64,000 nt of DNA from assembly GCF_037975245.1 (NCBI RefSeq), contig NC_092569.1, positions 24,218,168 through 24,282,167 of the forward strand. The letters run 5' to 3'. Made by a program: the position numbers and the translations under genes. The notes beneath the pieces were generated by a model. It saw nothing but the letters and a program-made list of their open reading frames with translations. It had not been told where the DNA came from and ran no database searches. Below are positions 10,181 to 25,200 of the stretch, in pieces. This stretch comes from Apostichopus japonicus. Taxonomy: Eukaryota; Echinodermata; Holothuroidea; Aspidochirotida; Stichopodidae. Within the stretch, counting starts at the first letter, position 1; each line of letters starts with the position of its first letter.

Positions 10181-13100
10181 GCGGAAGCGTACACGGTGAG
10201 CTGTAAGTATTAGTTAATCGGCCTAATATCTCAGTCCATACAGTGGCGCGATGGCTTGGCGCACTGTACGAGCTGATGAGCGAGACTCTCTTTTGCATCG
10301 CTGGTTCGAACCCCGGTGATGACGTCTTTTGCCGATCTTTTACAGCGGGTGCCTACATGGGGAGCTGTAAGTATTAGTTAATCGGCCTAATATCTCAGTC
10401 CATACAGTGGCGCGATGGCTTGGCGCACTGTACGAGCTGATGAGCGAGACTCTCTTTTGCATCGCTGGTTCGAACCCCGGTGATGACGTCTTTTGCCGAT
10501 CTTTTACAGCGGGTGCCTACACGGTGAGCTGTAAGTATTAGTTAATCGGCCTAATATCTCAGTCCATACAGTGGCGCGATGGCTTGGCGCACTGTACGAG
10601 CTGATGAGCGAGACTCTCTTTTGCATCGCTGGTTCGAACCCCGGTGATGACGTCTTTTGCCGATCTTTTACAGCGGGTGCCTACATTGGGAGCTGTAAGT
10701 ATTAGTTAATCGGCCGAATATCTCAGTCCATACAGTGGCGCGATGGCTTGGCGCACTGTACGAGCTGATGAGCGAGACTCTCTTTTGCATCGCTGGTTCG
10801 AACCCCGGTGATGACGTCTTTTGCCGATCTTTTACAGCGGGTGACTACACGGTGAGCTGTAAGTATTAGTTAATCGGCCTAATATCTCAGTCCATACAGT
10901 GGCGCGATGGCGTGGCGCACTGTACGAGCTGATGAGCGATACTCTCTTTTGCATCGCTGGTTCGAACCCCGGTGATGACGTCTTTTGCCGATCTTTTACA
11001 GCGGGTGCCTACACTGTGAGCTGTAAGTATTAGTTAATCGGCCTAATATCTCAGTCCATACAGTGGCGCGATGGCGTGGCGCACTGTACGAGCTGATGAG
11101 CGAGACTCTCTTTTGCATCGCTGGTTCGAACCCCGGTGATGACGTCTTTTGCCGATCTTTTACAGCGGGTGCCTACATAGGGAGCTGTAAGTATTAGTTA
11201 ATCGGCCTCATATCTCAGTCCATACAGTGGCGCGATGGCTTGGCGCACTGTACGAGCTGATGAGCGAGACTCTCTTTTGCATCGCTGGTTCGAACCCCGG
11301 TGATGACGTCTTTTGCCGATCTTTTACAGCGGGTGCCTACACGGTGAGCTGTAAGTATTAGTTAATCGGCCTCATATCTCAGTCCATACAGTGTTGCGTC
11401 GGCTTGGCGCACTGTACGAGCTGATGAGCGAGACTCTCTTTTGCATCGCTGGTTCGAACCCCGGTGATGACGTCTTTTGCCGATCTTTTACAGCGGGTGC
11501 CTACACGGTGAGCTGTAAGTATTAGTTAATCGGCCTCATATCTCAGTCCAAACAGTGGCGCGATGGCTTGGCGCACTGTACGAGCTGATGAGCGAGACTC
11601 TCTTTTGCATCGCTGGTTCGAACCCCGGTGATGACGTCTTTTGCCGATCTTTTACAGCGGGTGCCTACACGGTGAGCTGTAAGTATTAGTTAATCGGCCT
11701 AATATCTCAGTCCATACAGTGGCGCGATGGCTTGGCGCACTGTACGAGCTGATGAGCGAGACTCTCTTTTGCATCGCTGGTTCGAAACCCGGTGATGACG
11801 TCTTTTGCCGATCTTTTACAGCGGGTGCCTACATGGGGAGCTGTAAGTATTAGTTAATCGGCCTAATATCTCAGTCCATACAGTGGCGGGATGGCGTGGC
11901 GCACTGTACGAGCTGATGAGCGAGACTCTCTTTTGCATCGCTGGTTCGAACCCCGGTGATGACGTCTTTTGCCGATCTTTTACAGCGGGTGCCTACATGG
12001 GGAGCTGTAAGTATTAGTTAATCGGCCTAATATCTCAGTCCATACAGTGGCGCGATGGCGTGGCGCACTGTACGAGCTGATGAGCGAGACTTTCTTTTGC
12101 ATCGCTGGTTCGAACCCCGGTGATGACGTCTTTTGCTGCCGATCTTTTACAGCGGGTGCCTACACGGTGAGCTGTAAGTATTAGTTAATCGGCCTCATAT
12201 CTCAGTCCATACAGTGGCGCGATGGCTTGGCGCACTGTACGAGCTGATGAGCGAGACTCTCTTTTGCATCGCTGGTTCGAACCCCGGTGATGACGTCTTT
12301 TGCCGATCTTTTACAGCGGGTGCCTACACTGTGAGCTGTAAGTATTAGTTAATCGGCCTAATATCTCAGTCCATACAGTGGCGCGATGGCGTGGCGCACT
12401 GTACGAGCTGATGAGCGAGACTCTCTTTTGCATCGCTGGTTCGAACCCCGGTGATGACGTCTTTTGCCGATCTTTTACAGCGGGTGCCTACACTGTGAGC
12501 TGTAAGTATTAGTTAATCGGCCTAATATCTCAGTCCATACAGTGGCGCGATGGCTTGGCGCACTGTACGAGCTGATGAGCGAGACTCTCTTTTGCATCGC
12601 TGGTTCGAACCCCGGTGATGACGTCTTTTGCCGATCTTTTACAGCGGGTGCCTACACGGTGAGCTGTAAGTATTAGTTAATCGGCCTAATATCTCAGTCC
12701 ATACAGTGGCGCGATGGCTTGGCGCACTGTACGAGCTGATGAGCGAGACTCTCTTTTGCATCGCTGGTTCGAACCCCGGTGATGACGTCTTTTGCCGATC
12801 TTTTACAGCAGGTGCCTACACGGTGAGCTGTAAGTACTAGTTAATCGGCCTAATATCTCAGTCCATACAGTGGCGCGATGGCGTGGCGCACTCTACGAGC
12901 TGATGAGCGAGACTCTTTTGCATCGCTGGTTCGAACCCCGGTGATGACGTCTTTTGCCGATCTTTTACAGCGGGTGCCTACACGGTGAGCTGTAAGTACT
13001 AGTTAATCGGCCTAATATCTCAGTCCATACAGTGGCGCGATGGCTTGGCGCACTGTACGAGCTGATGAGCGAGACTCTCTTTTGCATCGCTGGTTCGAAC

Positions 13101-16100
13101 CCCGGTGATGACGTCTTTTGCTGCCGATCTTTTACAGCGGGTGCCTACACGGTGAGCTGTAAGTATTAGTTAATCGGCCTAATATCTCAGTCCATACAGT
13201 GGCGCGATGGCGTGGCGCACTGTACGAGCTGATGAGCGAGACTCTCTTTTGCATCGCTGGTTCGAACCCCGGTGATGACGTCTTTTGCCGATCTTTTACA
13301 GCGAGTGCCTTCACTGTGAGCTGTAAGTATTAGTTAATCGGCCTAATATCTCAGTCCATACAGTGGCGCGATGGCTTGGCGCACTGTACGAGCTGATGAG
13401 CGAGACTCTCTTTTGCATCGCTGGTTCGAACCCCGGTGATGACGTCTTTTGCCGATCTTTTACAGCGGGTGCCTACACTGTGAGCTGTAAGTATTAGTTA
13501 ATCGGCCTCATATCTCAGTCCATACAGTGGCGCGATGGCGTGGCGCACTGTACGAGCTGATGAGCGAGACTCTCTTTTGCATCGCTGGTTCGAACCCCGG
13601 TGATGACGTCTTTTGCCGATCTTTTACAGCGGGTGCCTACATGGGGAGCTGTAAGTATTAGTTAATCGGCCTAATATCTCAGTCCATACAGTGGCGCGAT
13701 GGCTTGGCGCACTGTACGAGCTGTTGAGCGAGACTCTCTTTTGCATCGCTGGTTCGAACCCCGATGATGACGTCTTTTGCCGATCTTTTACAGCGGGTGC
13801 CTACACGGTGAGCTGTAAGTATTAGTTAATCGGCCTAATATCTCAGTCCATACAGTGGCGCGATGGCTTGGCGCACTGTACGAGCTGATGAGCGAGACTC
13901 TCTTTTGCATCGCTGGTTCGAACCCCGGTGATGACGTCTTTTGCCGATCTTTTACAGCGGGTGCCTACACGGTGAGCTGTAAGTATTAGTTAATCGGCCT
14001 AATATCTCAGTCCATACAGTGGCGCGATGGCGTGGCGCACTGTACGAGCTGATGAGCGAGACTCTCTTTTGCATCGCTGGTTCGAACCCCGGTGATGACG
14101 TCTTTTGCCGATCTTTTACAGCGGGTGCCTACATGGGGAGCTGTAAGTATTAGTTAATCGGCCTCATATCTCAGTCCATACAGTGGCGCGATGGCTTGGC
14201 GCACTGTACGAGCTGATGAGCGAGACTCTCTTTTGCATCGCTGGTTCGAACCCCGGTGATGACGTCTTTTGCCGATCTTTTACAGCGGGTGCCTACACGG
14301 TGAGCTGTAAGTATTAGTTAATCGGCCTAATATCTCAGTCCATACAGTGGCGCGATGGCGTGGCGCACTGTACGAGCTGATGAGCGAGACTCTCTTTTGC
14401 ATCGCTGGTTCGAACCCCGGTGAAGACGTCTTTTGCCGATCTTTTACAGCGGGTGCCTACACGGTGAGCTGTAAGTATTAGTTAATCGGCCTAATATCTC
14501 AGTCCACACAGTGGCGCGATGGCTTGGCGCACTGTACGAGCTGATGAGCGAGACTCTCTTTTGCATCGCTGGTTCGAACCCCGGTGATGACGTCTTTTGC
14601 CGATCTTTTACAGCGGGTGCCTACATGGGGAGCTGTAAGTATTAGTTAATCGGCCTAATATCTCAGTCCATACAGTGGCGCGATGGCTTGGCGCACTGTA
14701 CGAGCTGATGAGCGAGACTCTCTTTTGCATCGCTGGTTTGAACCCCGGTGATGACGTCTTTTGCCGATCTTTTACAGCGGGTGCCTACACGGTGAGCTGT
14801 AAGTATTAGTTAATCGGCCTAATATCTCAGTCCATACAGTGGCGCGATGGCTTGGCGCACTGTACGAGCTGATGAGCGAGACTCTCTTTTGCATCGCTGG
14901 TTCGAACCCCGGTGATGACGTCTTTTGCCGATCTTTTACAGCGGGTGCCTACACGGTGAGCTGTAAGTATTAGTTAATCGGCCTAATATCTCAGTCCATA
15001 CAGTGGCGCGATGGCGTGGCGCACTGTACGAGCTGATGAGCGAGACTCTCTTTTGCATCGCTGGTTCGAACCCCGGTGATGACGTCTTTTGCCGATCTTT
15101 TACAGCGGGTGCCTACACTGTGAGCTGTAAGTATTAGTTAATCGGCCTAATATCTCAGTCCATACAGTGGCGCGATGGCTTGGCGCACTGTACGAGCTGA
15201 TGAGCGAGACTCTCTTTTGCATCGCTGGTTCGAACCCCGGTGATGACGTCTTTTGCCGATCTTTTACAGCGGGTGCCTACACTGTGAGCTGTAAGTATTA
15301 GTTAATCGGCCTAATATCTCAGTCCATACAGTGGCGCGATGGCGTGGCGCACTGTACGAGCTGATGAGCGAGACTCTCTTTTGCATCGCTGGTTCGAACC
15401 CCGGTGATGACGTCTTTTGCCGATCTTTTACAGCGGGTGCCTACACTGTGAGCTGTAAGTATTAGTTAATCGGCCTAATATCTCAGTCCATACAGTGGCG
15501 CGATGGCGTGGCGCACTGTACGAGCTGATGAGCGAGACTCTCTTTTGCATCGCTGGTTCGAACCCCGGTGATGACGTCTTTTGCTGCCGATCTTTTACAG
15601 CGGGTGCCTACACTGTGAGCTGTAAGTATTAGTTAATCGGCCTAATATCTCAGTCCATACAGTGGCGGGATGGCGTGGCGCACTGTACGAGCTGATGAGC
15701 GAGACTCTCTTTTGCATCGCTGGTTCGAACCCCGGTGATGACGTCTTTTGCCGATCTTTTACAGCGGGTGCCTACATGGGGAGCTGTAAGTATTAGTTAA
15801 TCGGCCTGATATCTCAGACCATACAGTGGCGCGATGGCTTGGCGCACTGTACGAGCTGATGAGCGAGACTCTCTTTTGCATCGCTGGTTCGAACCCCGGT
15901 GATGACGTCTTTTGCCGATCTTTTACAGCGGGTGCCTACACGGTGAGCTGTAAGTATTAGTTAATCGGCCTAATATCTCAGTCCATACAGTGGCGCGATG
16001 GCTTGGCGCACTGTACGAGCTGATGAGCGAGACTCTCTTTTGCATCGCTGGTTCGAACCCCGGTGATGACGTATTTTGCAGATCTTTTACAGCGGGTGCC

Positions 16101-19100
16101 TACATGGGGAGCTGTAAGTATTTGTTAATCGGCCTAATATCTCAGTCCATACAGTGGCGCGATGGCTTGGCGCACTGTACGAGCTGATGAGCGAGACTCT
16201 CTTTTGCATCGCTGGTTCGAACCCCGGTGATGACGTCTTTTGCCGATCTTTTACAGCGGGTGCCTACACGGTGAGCTGTAAGTATTAGTTAATCGGCCTA
16301 ATATCTCAGTCCATACAGTGGCGCGATGGCTTGGCGCACTGTACGAGCTGATGAGCGAGACTCTCTTTTGCATCGCTGGTTCGAACCCCGGTGATTACGT
16401 CTTTTGACGATCTTTTACAGCGGGTGCCTACACGGGGAGCTGTAAGTATTAGTTAATCGGCCTAATATCTCAGTCCATACAGTGGCGCGATGGCTTGGCG
16501 CACTGTACGAGCTGATGAGCGAGACTCTCTTTTGCATCGCTGGTTCGAACCCCGGTGATTACGTCTTTTGCCGATCTTTTACAGCGGGTGCCTACACGGT
16601 GAGCTGTAAGTATTAGTTAATCGACCTAATATCTCAGTCCATACAGTGGCGCAATGGCTTGGCGCACTGTACGAGCTGATGAGCGAAACTCTCTTTTGCA
16701 TCGCTGGTTCGAACCCCGATGATGACGTCTTTTGCCGATCTTTTACAGCGGGTGCCTACACGGTGAGCTGTAAGTATTAGTTAATCGATCTAATATCTCA
16801 GTCCATACAGTGGCGCGATGGCTTGGCGCACTGTACGAGCTGATGAGCGAGACTCTCTTTTGCATCGCTGGTTCGAACCCCGATGATGACGTCTTTTGCC
16901 GATCTTTTACAGCGGGTGCCTACACGGTGAGCTGTAAGTATTAGTTAATCGGCCTAATATCTCAGTCCATACAGTGGCGCGATGGCTTGGCGCACTGTAC
17001 GAGCTGATGAGCGAGACTCTCTTTTGCATCGCTGGTTCGAACCCCGATGATGACGTCTTTTGCCGATCTTTTACAGCGGGTGCATACACGGTGAGCTGTA
17101 AGTATTAGTTAATCGGCCTAATATCTCAGTCCATACAGTGGCGCGATGGCGTGGCGCACTGTACGAGCTGATGAGCGAGACTCTCTTTTGCATCGCTGGT
17201 TCGAACCCCGATGATGACGTCTTTTGCCGATCTTTTACAGCGGGTGCCTACACGGTGAGCTGTGAGTATTACTTAATCGGCCTAATATCTCAGTCCATAC
17301 AGTGGCGCGATGGCGTGGCGCACTGTACGAGCTGATGAGCGAGACTCTCTTTTGCATCGCTGGTTCGAACCCCGATGATGACGTCTTTTGCCGATCTTTT
17401 ACAGCGGGTGCCTACACGGTGAGCTGTGAGTATTAGTTAATCGGCCTAATATCTCAGTCTATACAGTGGCGCGATGGCGTGGCGCACTGTACGAGCTGAT
17501 GAGCGAGACTCTCTTTTGCATCGCTGGTTCGAACCCCGGTGATGACGTCTTTTGCCGATCTTTTACAGCGGGTGCCTACACGGTGAGCTGTGAGTATTAG
17601 TTAATCGGCCTAATATCTCAGTCCATACAGTGGCGCGATGGCGTGGCGCGCTGTACGAGCTGATGAGCGAGACTCTCTTTTGCATCGCTGGTTCGAACCC
17701 CGATGATGACGTCTTTTGCCGATCTTTTACAGCGGGTGCCTACACGGTGAGCTGTAAGTATTAGTTAATCGGCCTAATATCTCAGTCCATACAGTGGCGC
17801 GATGGCTTGGCGCACTGTACGAGCTGATGAGCGAGACTCTCTTTTGCATCGCTGGTTCGAACCCCGATGATGACGTCTTTTGCCGATCTTTTACAGCGGG
17901 TGCCTACACGGGCTGTAAGTATTAGTTAATCGGCCTAATATCTCAGTCCATACAGTGGCGCGATGGCGTGGCGCACTGTACGAGCTGATGAGCGAGACTC
18001 TCTTTTGCATCGCTGGTTCGAACCGCGGTGATGACGTCTTTTGCCGATCTTTTACAGCGGGTGCCTACACGGTGAGCTGTAAGTATTAGTTAATCGGCCT
18101 AATATCTCAGTCCATACAGTGGCGCGATGGCTTGGCGCACTGTACGAGCTGTTGAGCGAGACTCTCTTTTGCATCGCTGGTTCGAACCCCGATGATGACG
18201 TCTTTTGCCGATCTTTTACAGCGGGTGCCTACACGGTGAGCTGTAAGTATTAGTTAATCGGCCTCATATCTCAGTCCATACAGTGGCGCGATGGCTTGGC
18301 GCACTGTACGAGCTGATGAGCGAGACTCTCTTTTGCATCGCTGGTTCGAACCCCGGTGATGACGTCTTTTGCCGATCTTTTACAGCGGGTGCCTACACGG
18401 GGAGCTGTAAGTATTAGTTAATAGGCCTAATAACTCAGTCCATACAGTGGCGCGATGGCTTGGCGCACTGTACGAGCTGATGAGCGAGACTCTCTTTTGC
18501 ATCGCTGGTTCGAACCCCGGTGATGACGTCTTTTGCTGCCGATCTTTTACAGCGGGTGCCTACATGGGGAGCTGTAAGTATTAGTTAATCGGCCTAATAT
18601 CTCAGTCCATACAGTGGCGCGATGGCTTGGCGCACTGTACGAGCTGATGAGCGAGACTCTCTTTTGCATCGCTGGTTCGAACCCCGGTGATGACGTCTTT
18701 TGCTGCCGATCTTTTACAGCGGGTGCCTACACGGGGAGCTGTAAGTATTAGTTAATAGGCCTAATATCTCAGTCCATACAGTGGCGCGATGGCTTGGCGC
18801 ACTGTACGAGCTGATGAGCGAGACTCTCTTTTGCATCGCTGGTTCGAACCCCGTGATGACGTCTTTTGCTCCCGATCTTTTACAGCGGGTGCCTACACGG
18901 GGAGCTGTAAGTATTAGTTAATCGGCCTAATATCTCAGTCCATACAGTGGCGCGATGGCTTGGCGCACTGTACGAGCTGATGAGCGAGAATCTCTTTTGC
19001 ATCGCTGGTTCGAACCCCGGTGATGACGTCTTTTGCTGCCGATCTTTTACAGCGGGTGCCTACACGGGGAGCTGTAAGTATTAGTTAATCGGCCTAATAT

Positions 19101-19239
19101 CTCAGTCCATACAGTGGCGCGATGGCTTGGCGCACTGTACGAGCTGATGAGCGAGACTCTCTTTTGCATCGCTGGTTCAAACCCCGGTGATGACGTCTTT
19201 TGCTGCCGATCTTTTACAGCGGGTGCCTACATGGTTAGC

Positions 19240-22200
19240 TGTAAGTATTAGTTAATCGGCCTAATATGTCAGTCCATACAGTGGCGCGATGGCTTGGCGC
19301 ACTGTACGAGCTGATGAGCGAGACTCTCTTTTGCATCGCTAGTTCGAACCCCGGTGATGACGTCTTTTGCTGCCGATCTTTTACATCGGGTGCCTACACG
19401 GTGAGCTGTAAGTATTAGTTAATCGGCCTAATATCTCAGTCCATACAGTGGCGCGATGGCTTGGCGCACTGTTCGAGCTGATGAGCGAGACTCTCTTTTG
19501 CATCGCTGGTTCGAACCCCGGTGATGACGTCTTTTGCCGATCTTTTACAGCGGGTGCCTACACGGTGAGCTGTAAGTATTAGTTAATCGGCCTAATATCT
19601 CAGTCCATACAGTGGCGCGATGGCTTGGCGCACTGTACGAGCTGATGAGCGAGACTCTCTTTTGCATCGCTGGTTCGAACCCCGGTGATGACGTCTTTTG
19701 CCGATCTTTTACAGCGGTTGCCTACACGGTGAGCTGTAAGTATTAGTTAATCGGCCTAATATCTCAGTCCATACAGTGGCGCGATGGCTTGGCGCACTGT
19801 ACGAGCTGATGAGCGAGACTCTCTTTTGCAACGCTGGTTCGAACCCCGGTGATGACGTCTTTTGCTGCCGATCTTTCACAGCGGGTGCCTACACGGTGAG
19901 CTGTAAGTATTAGTTAATCGGCCTAATATCTCAGTCCATACAGTGGCGCGATGGCGTGGCGCACTGTACGAGCTGATGAGCGAGACTCTCTTTTGCATCG
20001 CTGGTTCGAACCCCGGTGATGACGTCTTTTGCTGCCGATCTTTTACAGCGGGTGCCTACACGGTGAGCTGTAAGTATTAGTTAATCGGCCTAATATCTCA
20101 GTCCATACAGTGGCGCGATGGCGTGGCGCACTGTACGAGCTGATGAGCGAGACTCTCTTTTGCATCGCTGGTTCGAACCCCGGTGATGACGTCTTTTGCT
20201 GCCGATCTTTTACAGCGGGTGCCTACATGGGGAGCTGTAAGTATTAGTTAATCGGCCTAATATCTCAGTCCATACAGTGGCGCGATGGCTTGGCGCACTG
20301 TACGAGCTGTTGAGCGAGACTCTCTTTTGCATCGCTGGTTCGAACCCCGGTGATGACGTCTTTTGCTGCCGATCTTTTACAGCGGGTGCCTACACGGTGA
20401 GCTGTAAGTATTAGTTAATCGGCCTAATATCTCAGTCCATACAGTGGCGCGATAGCTTGGCGCACTGTACGAGCTGATGAGCGAGACTCTCTTTTGCATC
20501 GCTGGTTCGAACCCCGGTGATGACGTCTTTTGCTGCCGATCTTTTACAGCGGGTGCCTACATGGTTAGCTGTAAGTATTAGTTAATCGGCCTAATATGTC
20601 AGTCCATACAGTGGCGCGATGGCGTGGCGCACTGTACGAGCTGATGAGCGAGACTCTCTTTTGCATCGCTGGTTCGAACCCCGGTGATGACGTCTTTTGA
20701 TGCCGATCTTTTACAGCGGGTGCCTACACGGTGAGCTGTAAGTATTAGTTAATCGGCCTAATATGTCAGTCCATACAGTGGCGCGATGGCGTGGCGCACT
20801 GTACGAGCTGATGAGCGAGACTCTCTTTTGCATCGCTGGTTCGAACCCCGGTGATGACGTCTTTTGCTGCCGATCTTTTACAGCGGGTGCCTACACGGTG
20901 AGCTGTAAGTATTAGTTAATCGGCCTAATATCTCAGTCCATACAGTGGCGCGATGGCGTATCGAACTGTACGAGCTGATGAGCGAGACTCTCTTTTGCAT
21001 CGCTGGTTCGAACCCCGGTGATGACGTCTTTTGCTGCCGATCTTTTACAGCGGGTGCCTACACGGTGAGCTGTAAGTATTAGTTAATCGGCCTAATATCT
21101 CAGTCCATACAGTGGCGCGATGGCTTGGCGCACTGTGCGAGCTGTTGAGCGAGACTCTCTTTTGCATCGCTGGTTCGAACTCCGGTGATGACGTCTTTTG
21201 CTGCCGATCTTTTACAGCGGGTGCCTACACGGTGAGCTGTAAGTATTAGTTAATCGGCCTAATATCTCAGTCCATACAGTGGCGCGATGGCTTGGCGCAC
21301 TGTACGAGATGATGAGCGAGACTCTCTTTTGCATCGCTGGTTCGAACCCCGGTGATGACGTCTTTTGCTGCCGATCTTTTACAGCGGGTGCCTACATGGT
21401 TAGCTGTAAGTATTAGTTAATCGGCCTAATATGTCAGTCCATACAGTGGCGCGATGGCTTGGCGCACTGTACGAGCTGATGAGCGAGACTCTCTTTTGCA
21501 TCGCTGGTTCGAACCCCGGTGATGACGTCTTTTGCTGCCGATCTTTTACAGCGGGTGCCCACACGGTGAGCTGTAAGTATTAGTTAATCGGCCTAATATG
21601 TCAGTCCATACAGTGGCGCGATGGCGTGGCGCACTGTTCGAGCTGATGAGCGAGACTCTCTTTTGCATCGCTGGTTCGAACCCCGGTGGTGGCGTCTTTT
21701 GCTGCCGATCTTTTACAGCGGGTGCCTAAACGGTGAGCTGTAAGTATTAGTTAATCGGCCTAATATCTCAGTCCATACAGTGGCGCGATGGCTTGGCGCA
21801 CTGTTCGAGCTGATGAGCGAGACTCTCTTTTGCATCGCTGGTTCGAACCCCGGTGATGACGTCTTTTGCCGATCTTTTACAGCGGGTGCCTACACGGTGA
21901 GCTGTAAGTATTAGTTAATCGGCCTAATATCTCAGTCCATACAGTGGCGCGATGGCTTGGCGCACTGTACGAGCTGATGAGCGAGACTCTCTTTTGCATC
22001 GCTGGTTCGAACCCCGGTGATGACGTCTTTTGCTGCCGATCTTTTACAGCGGGTGCCTACACGGTGAGCTGTAAGTATTAGTTAATCGGCCTAATATCTC
22101 AGTCCATACAGTGGCGCGATGGCTTGGCGCACTGTACGAGCTGATGAGCGAGACTCTCTTTTGCAACGCTGGTTCGAACCCCGGTGATGACGTCTTTTGC

Positions 22201-25200
22201 TGCCGATCTTTTACTGCGGGTGCCTACACGGTGAGCTGCAAGTATTAGTTAATCGGCCTAATATCTCAGTCCATACAGTGGCGCGATGGCTTGGCGCACT
22301 GTACGAGCTGATGAGCGAGACTCTCTTTTGCATCGCTGGTTCGAACCCCGGTGATGACGTCTTTTGCTGCCGATCTTTTACAGCGGGTGCCTACATGGGG
22401 AGCTGTAAGTATTAGTTAATCGGCCTAATATCTCAGTCCATACAGTGGCGCGATGGCTTGGCGCACTGTACGAGCTGATGAGCGAGACTCTCTTTTGCAT
22501 CGCTGGTTCGAACCCCGGTGATGACGTCTTTTGCTGCCGATCTTTTACAGCGGGTGCCTACACGGGGAGCTGTAAGTATTAGTTAATAGGCCTAATATCT
22601 CAGTCCATACAGTGGCGCGATGGCTTGGCGCACTGTACGAGCTGATGAGCGAGACTCTCTTTTGCATCGCTGGTTCGAACCCCGGTGATGACGTCTTTTG
22701 CTGCCGATCTTTTACAGCGGGTGCCTACACGGGGAGCTGTAAGTATTAGTTAATCGGCCTAATATCTCAGTCCATACAGTGGCGCGATGGCTTGGCGCAC
22801 TGTACGAGCTGATGAGCGAGACTCTTTTTTGCATCGCTGGTTCGAACCCCGGTGATGACGTCTTTTGCTGCCGATCTTTTACAGCGGGTGCCTACACGGT
22901 GAGCTGTAAGTATTAGTTAATCGGCCTAATATCTCAGTCCATACAGTGGCGCGATGGCTTGGCGCACTGTACGAGCTGATGAGCGAGACTCTCTTTTGCA
23001 TCGCTGGTTCGAACCCCGGTGATGACGTCTTTTGCTGCCGATCTTTTACAGCGGGTGCCTACACGGTTAGCTGTAAGTATTAGTTAATCGGCCTAATATG
23101 TCAGTCCATACAGTGGCGCGATGGCTTGGCGCACTGTACGAGCTGATGAGCGAGACTCTCTTTTGCATCGCTGGTTCGAACCCCGGTGATGACGTCTTTT
23201 GCTGCCGATCTTTTACAGCGGGTGCCTACACGGTGAGCTGTAAGTATTAGTTAATCGGCCTAATATCTCAGTCCATACAGTGGCGCGATGGCTTGGCGCA
23301 CTGTTCGAGCTGATGAGCGAGACTCTCTTTTGCATCGCTGGTTCGAACCGCGGTGATGACGTCTTTTGCTGCCGATCTTTTACAGCGGGTGCCTAAACGG
23401 TGAGCTGTAAGTATTAGTTAATCGGCCTAATATCTCAGTCCATACAGTGGCGCGATGGCTTGGCGCACTGTTCGAGCTGATGAGCGAGACTCTCTTTTGC
23501 ATCGCTGGTTCGAACCCCGGTGATGACGTCTTTTGCTGCCGATCTTTTACAGCGGGTGCCTACACGGTGAGCTGTAAGTATTAGTTAATCGGCCTAATAT
23601 CTCAGTCCATACAGTGGCGCGATGGCTTGGCGCACTGTACGAGCTGATGAGCGAGACTCTCTTTTGCATCGCTGGTTCGAACCCCGGTGATGACGTCTTT
23701 TGCCGATCTTTTACAGCGGGTGCCTACACGGTGAGCTGTAAGTATTAGTTAATCGGCCTAATATGTCAGTCCATACAGTGGCGCGATGGCTTGGCGCACT
23801 GTACGAGCTGATGAGCGAGACTCTCTTTTGCATCGCTAGTTCGAACCCCGGTGATGACGTCTTTTGCTGCCGATCTTTTACAGCGGGTGCCTACACGGTG
23901 AGCTGTAAGTATTAGTTAATCGGCCTAATATCTCAGTCCATACAGTGGCGCGATGGCTTGGCGCACTGTTCGAGCTGATGAGCGAGACTCTCTTTTGCAT
24001 CGCTGGTTCGAACCCCGGTGATGACGTCTTTTGCCGATCTTTTACAGCGGGTGCCTACACGGTGAGCTGTAAGTATTAGTTAATCGGCCTAATATCTCAG
24101 TCCATACAGTGGCGCGATGGCTTGGCGCACTGTACGAGCTGATGAGCGAGACTCTCTTTTGCATCGCTGGTTCGAACCCCGGTGATGACGTCTTTTGCCG
24201 ATCTTTTACAGCGGTTGCCTACACGGTGAGCTGTAAGTATTAGTTAATCGGCCTAATATCTCAGTCCATACAGTGGCGCGATGGCTTGGCGCACTGTACG
24301 AGCTGATGAGCGAGACTCTCTTTTGCATCGCTGGTTCGAACCCCGGTGATGACGTCTTTTGCTGCCGATCTTTCACAGCGGGTGCCTACACGGTGAGCTG
24401 TAAGTATTAGTTAATCGGCCTAATATCTCAGTCCATACAGTGGCGCGATGGCGTGGCGCACTGTACGAGCTGATGAGCGAGACTCTCTTTTGCATCGCTG
24501 GTTCGAACCCCGGTGATGACGTCTTTTGCTGCCGATCTTTTACAGCGGGTGCCTACACGGTGAGCTGTAAGTATTAGTTAATCGGCCTAATATCTCAGTC
24601 CATACAGTGGCGCGATGGCGTGGCGCACTGTACGAGCTGATGAGCGAGACTCTCTTTTGCATCGCTGGTTCGAACCCCGGTGATGACGTCTTTTGCTGCC
24701 GATCTTTTACAGCGGGTGCCTACATGGGGAGCTGTAAGTATTAGTTAATCGGCCTAATATCTCAGTCCATACAGTGGCGCGATGGCTTGGCGCACTGTAC
24801 GAGCTGTTGAGCGAGACTCTCTTTTGCATCGCTGGTTCGAACCCCGGTGATGACGTCTTTTGCTGCCGATCTTTTACAGCGGGTGCCTACACGGTGAGCT
24901 GTAAGTATTAGTTAATCGGCCTAATATCTCAGTCCATACAGTGGCGCGATAGCTTGGCGCACTGTACGAGCTGATGAGCGAGACTCTCTTTTGCATCGCT
25001 GGTTCGAACCCCGGTGATGACGTCTTTTGCTGCCGATCTTTTACAGCGGGTGCCTACATGGTTAGCTGTAAGTATTAGTTAATCGGCCTAATATGTCAGT
25101 CCATACAGTGGCGCGATGGCGTGGCGCACTGTACGAGCTGATGAGCGAGACTCTCTTTTGCATCGCTGGTTCGAACCCCGGTGATGACGTCTTTTGATGC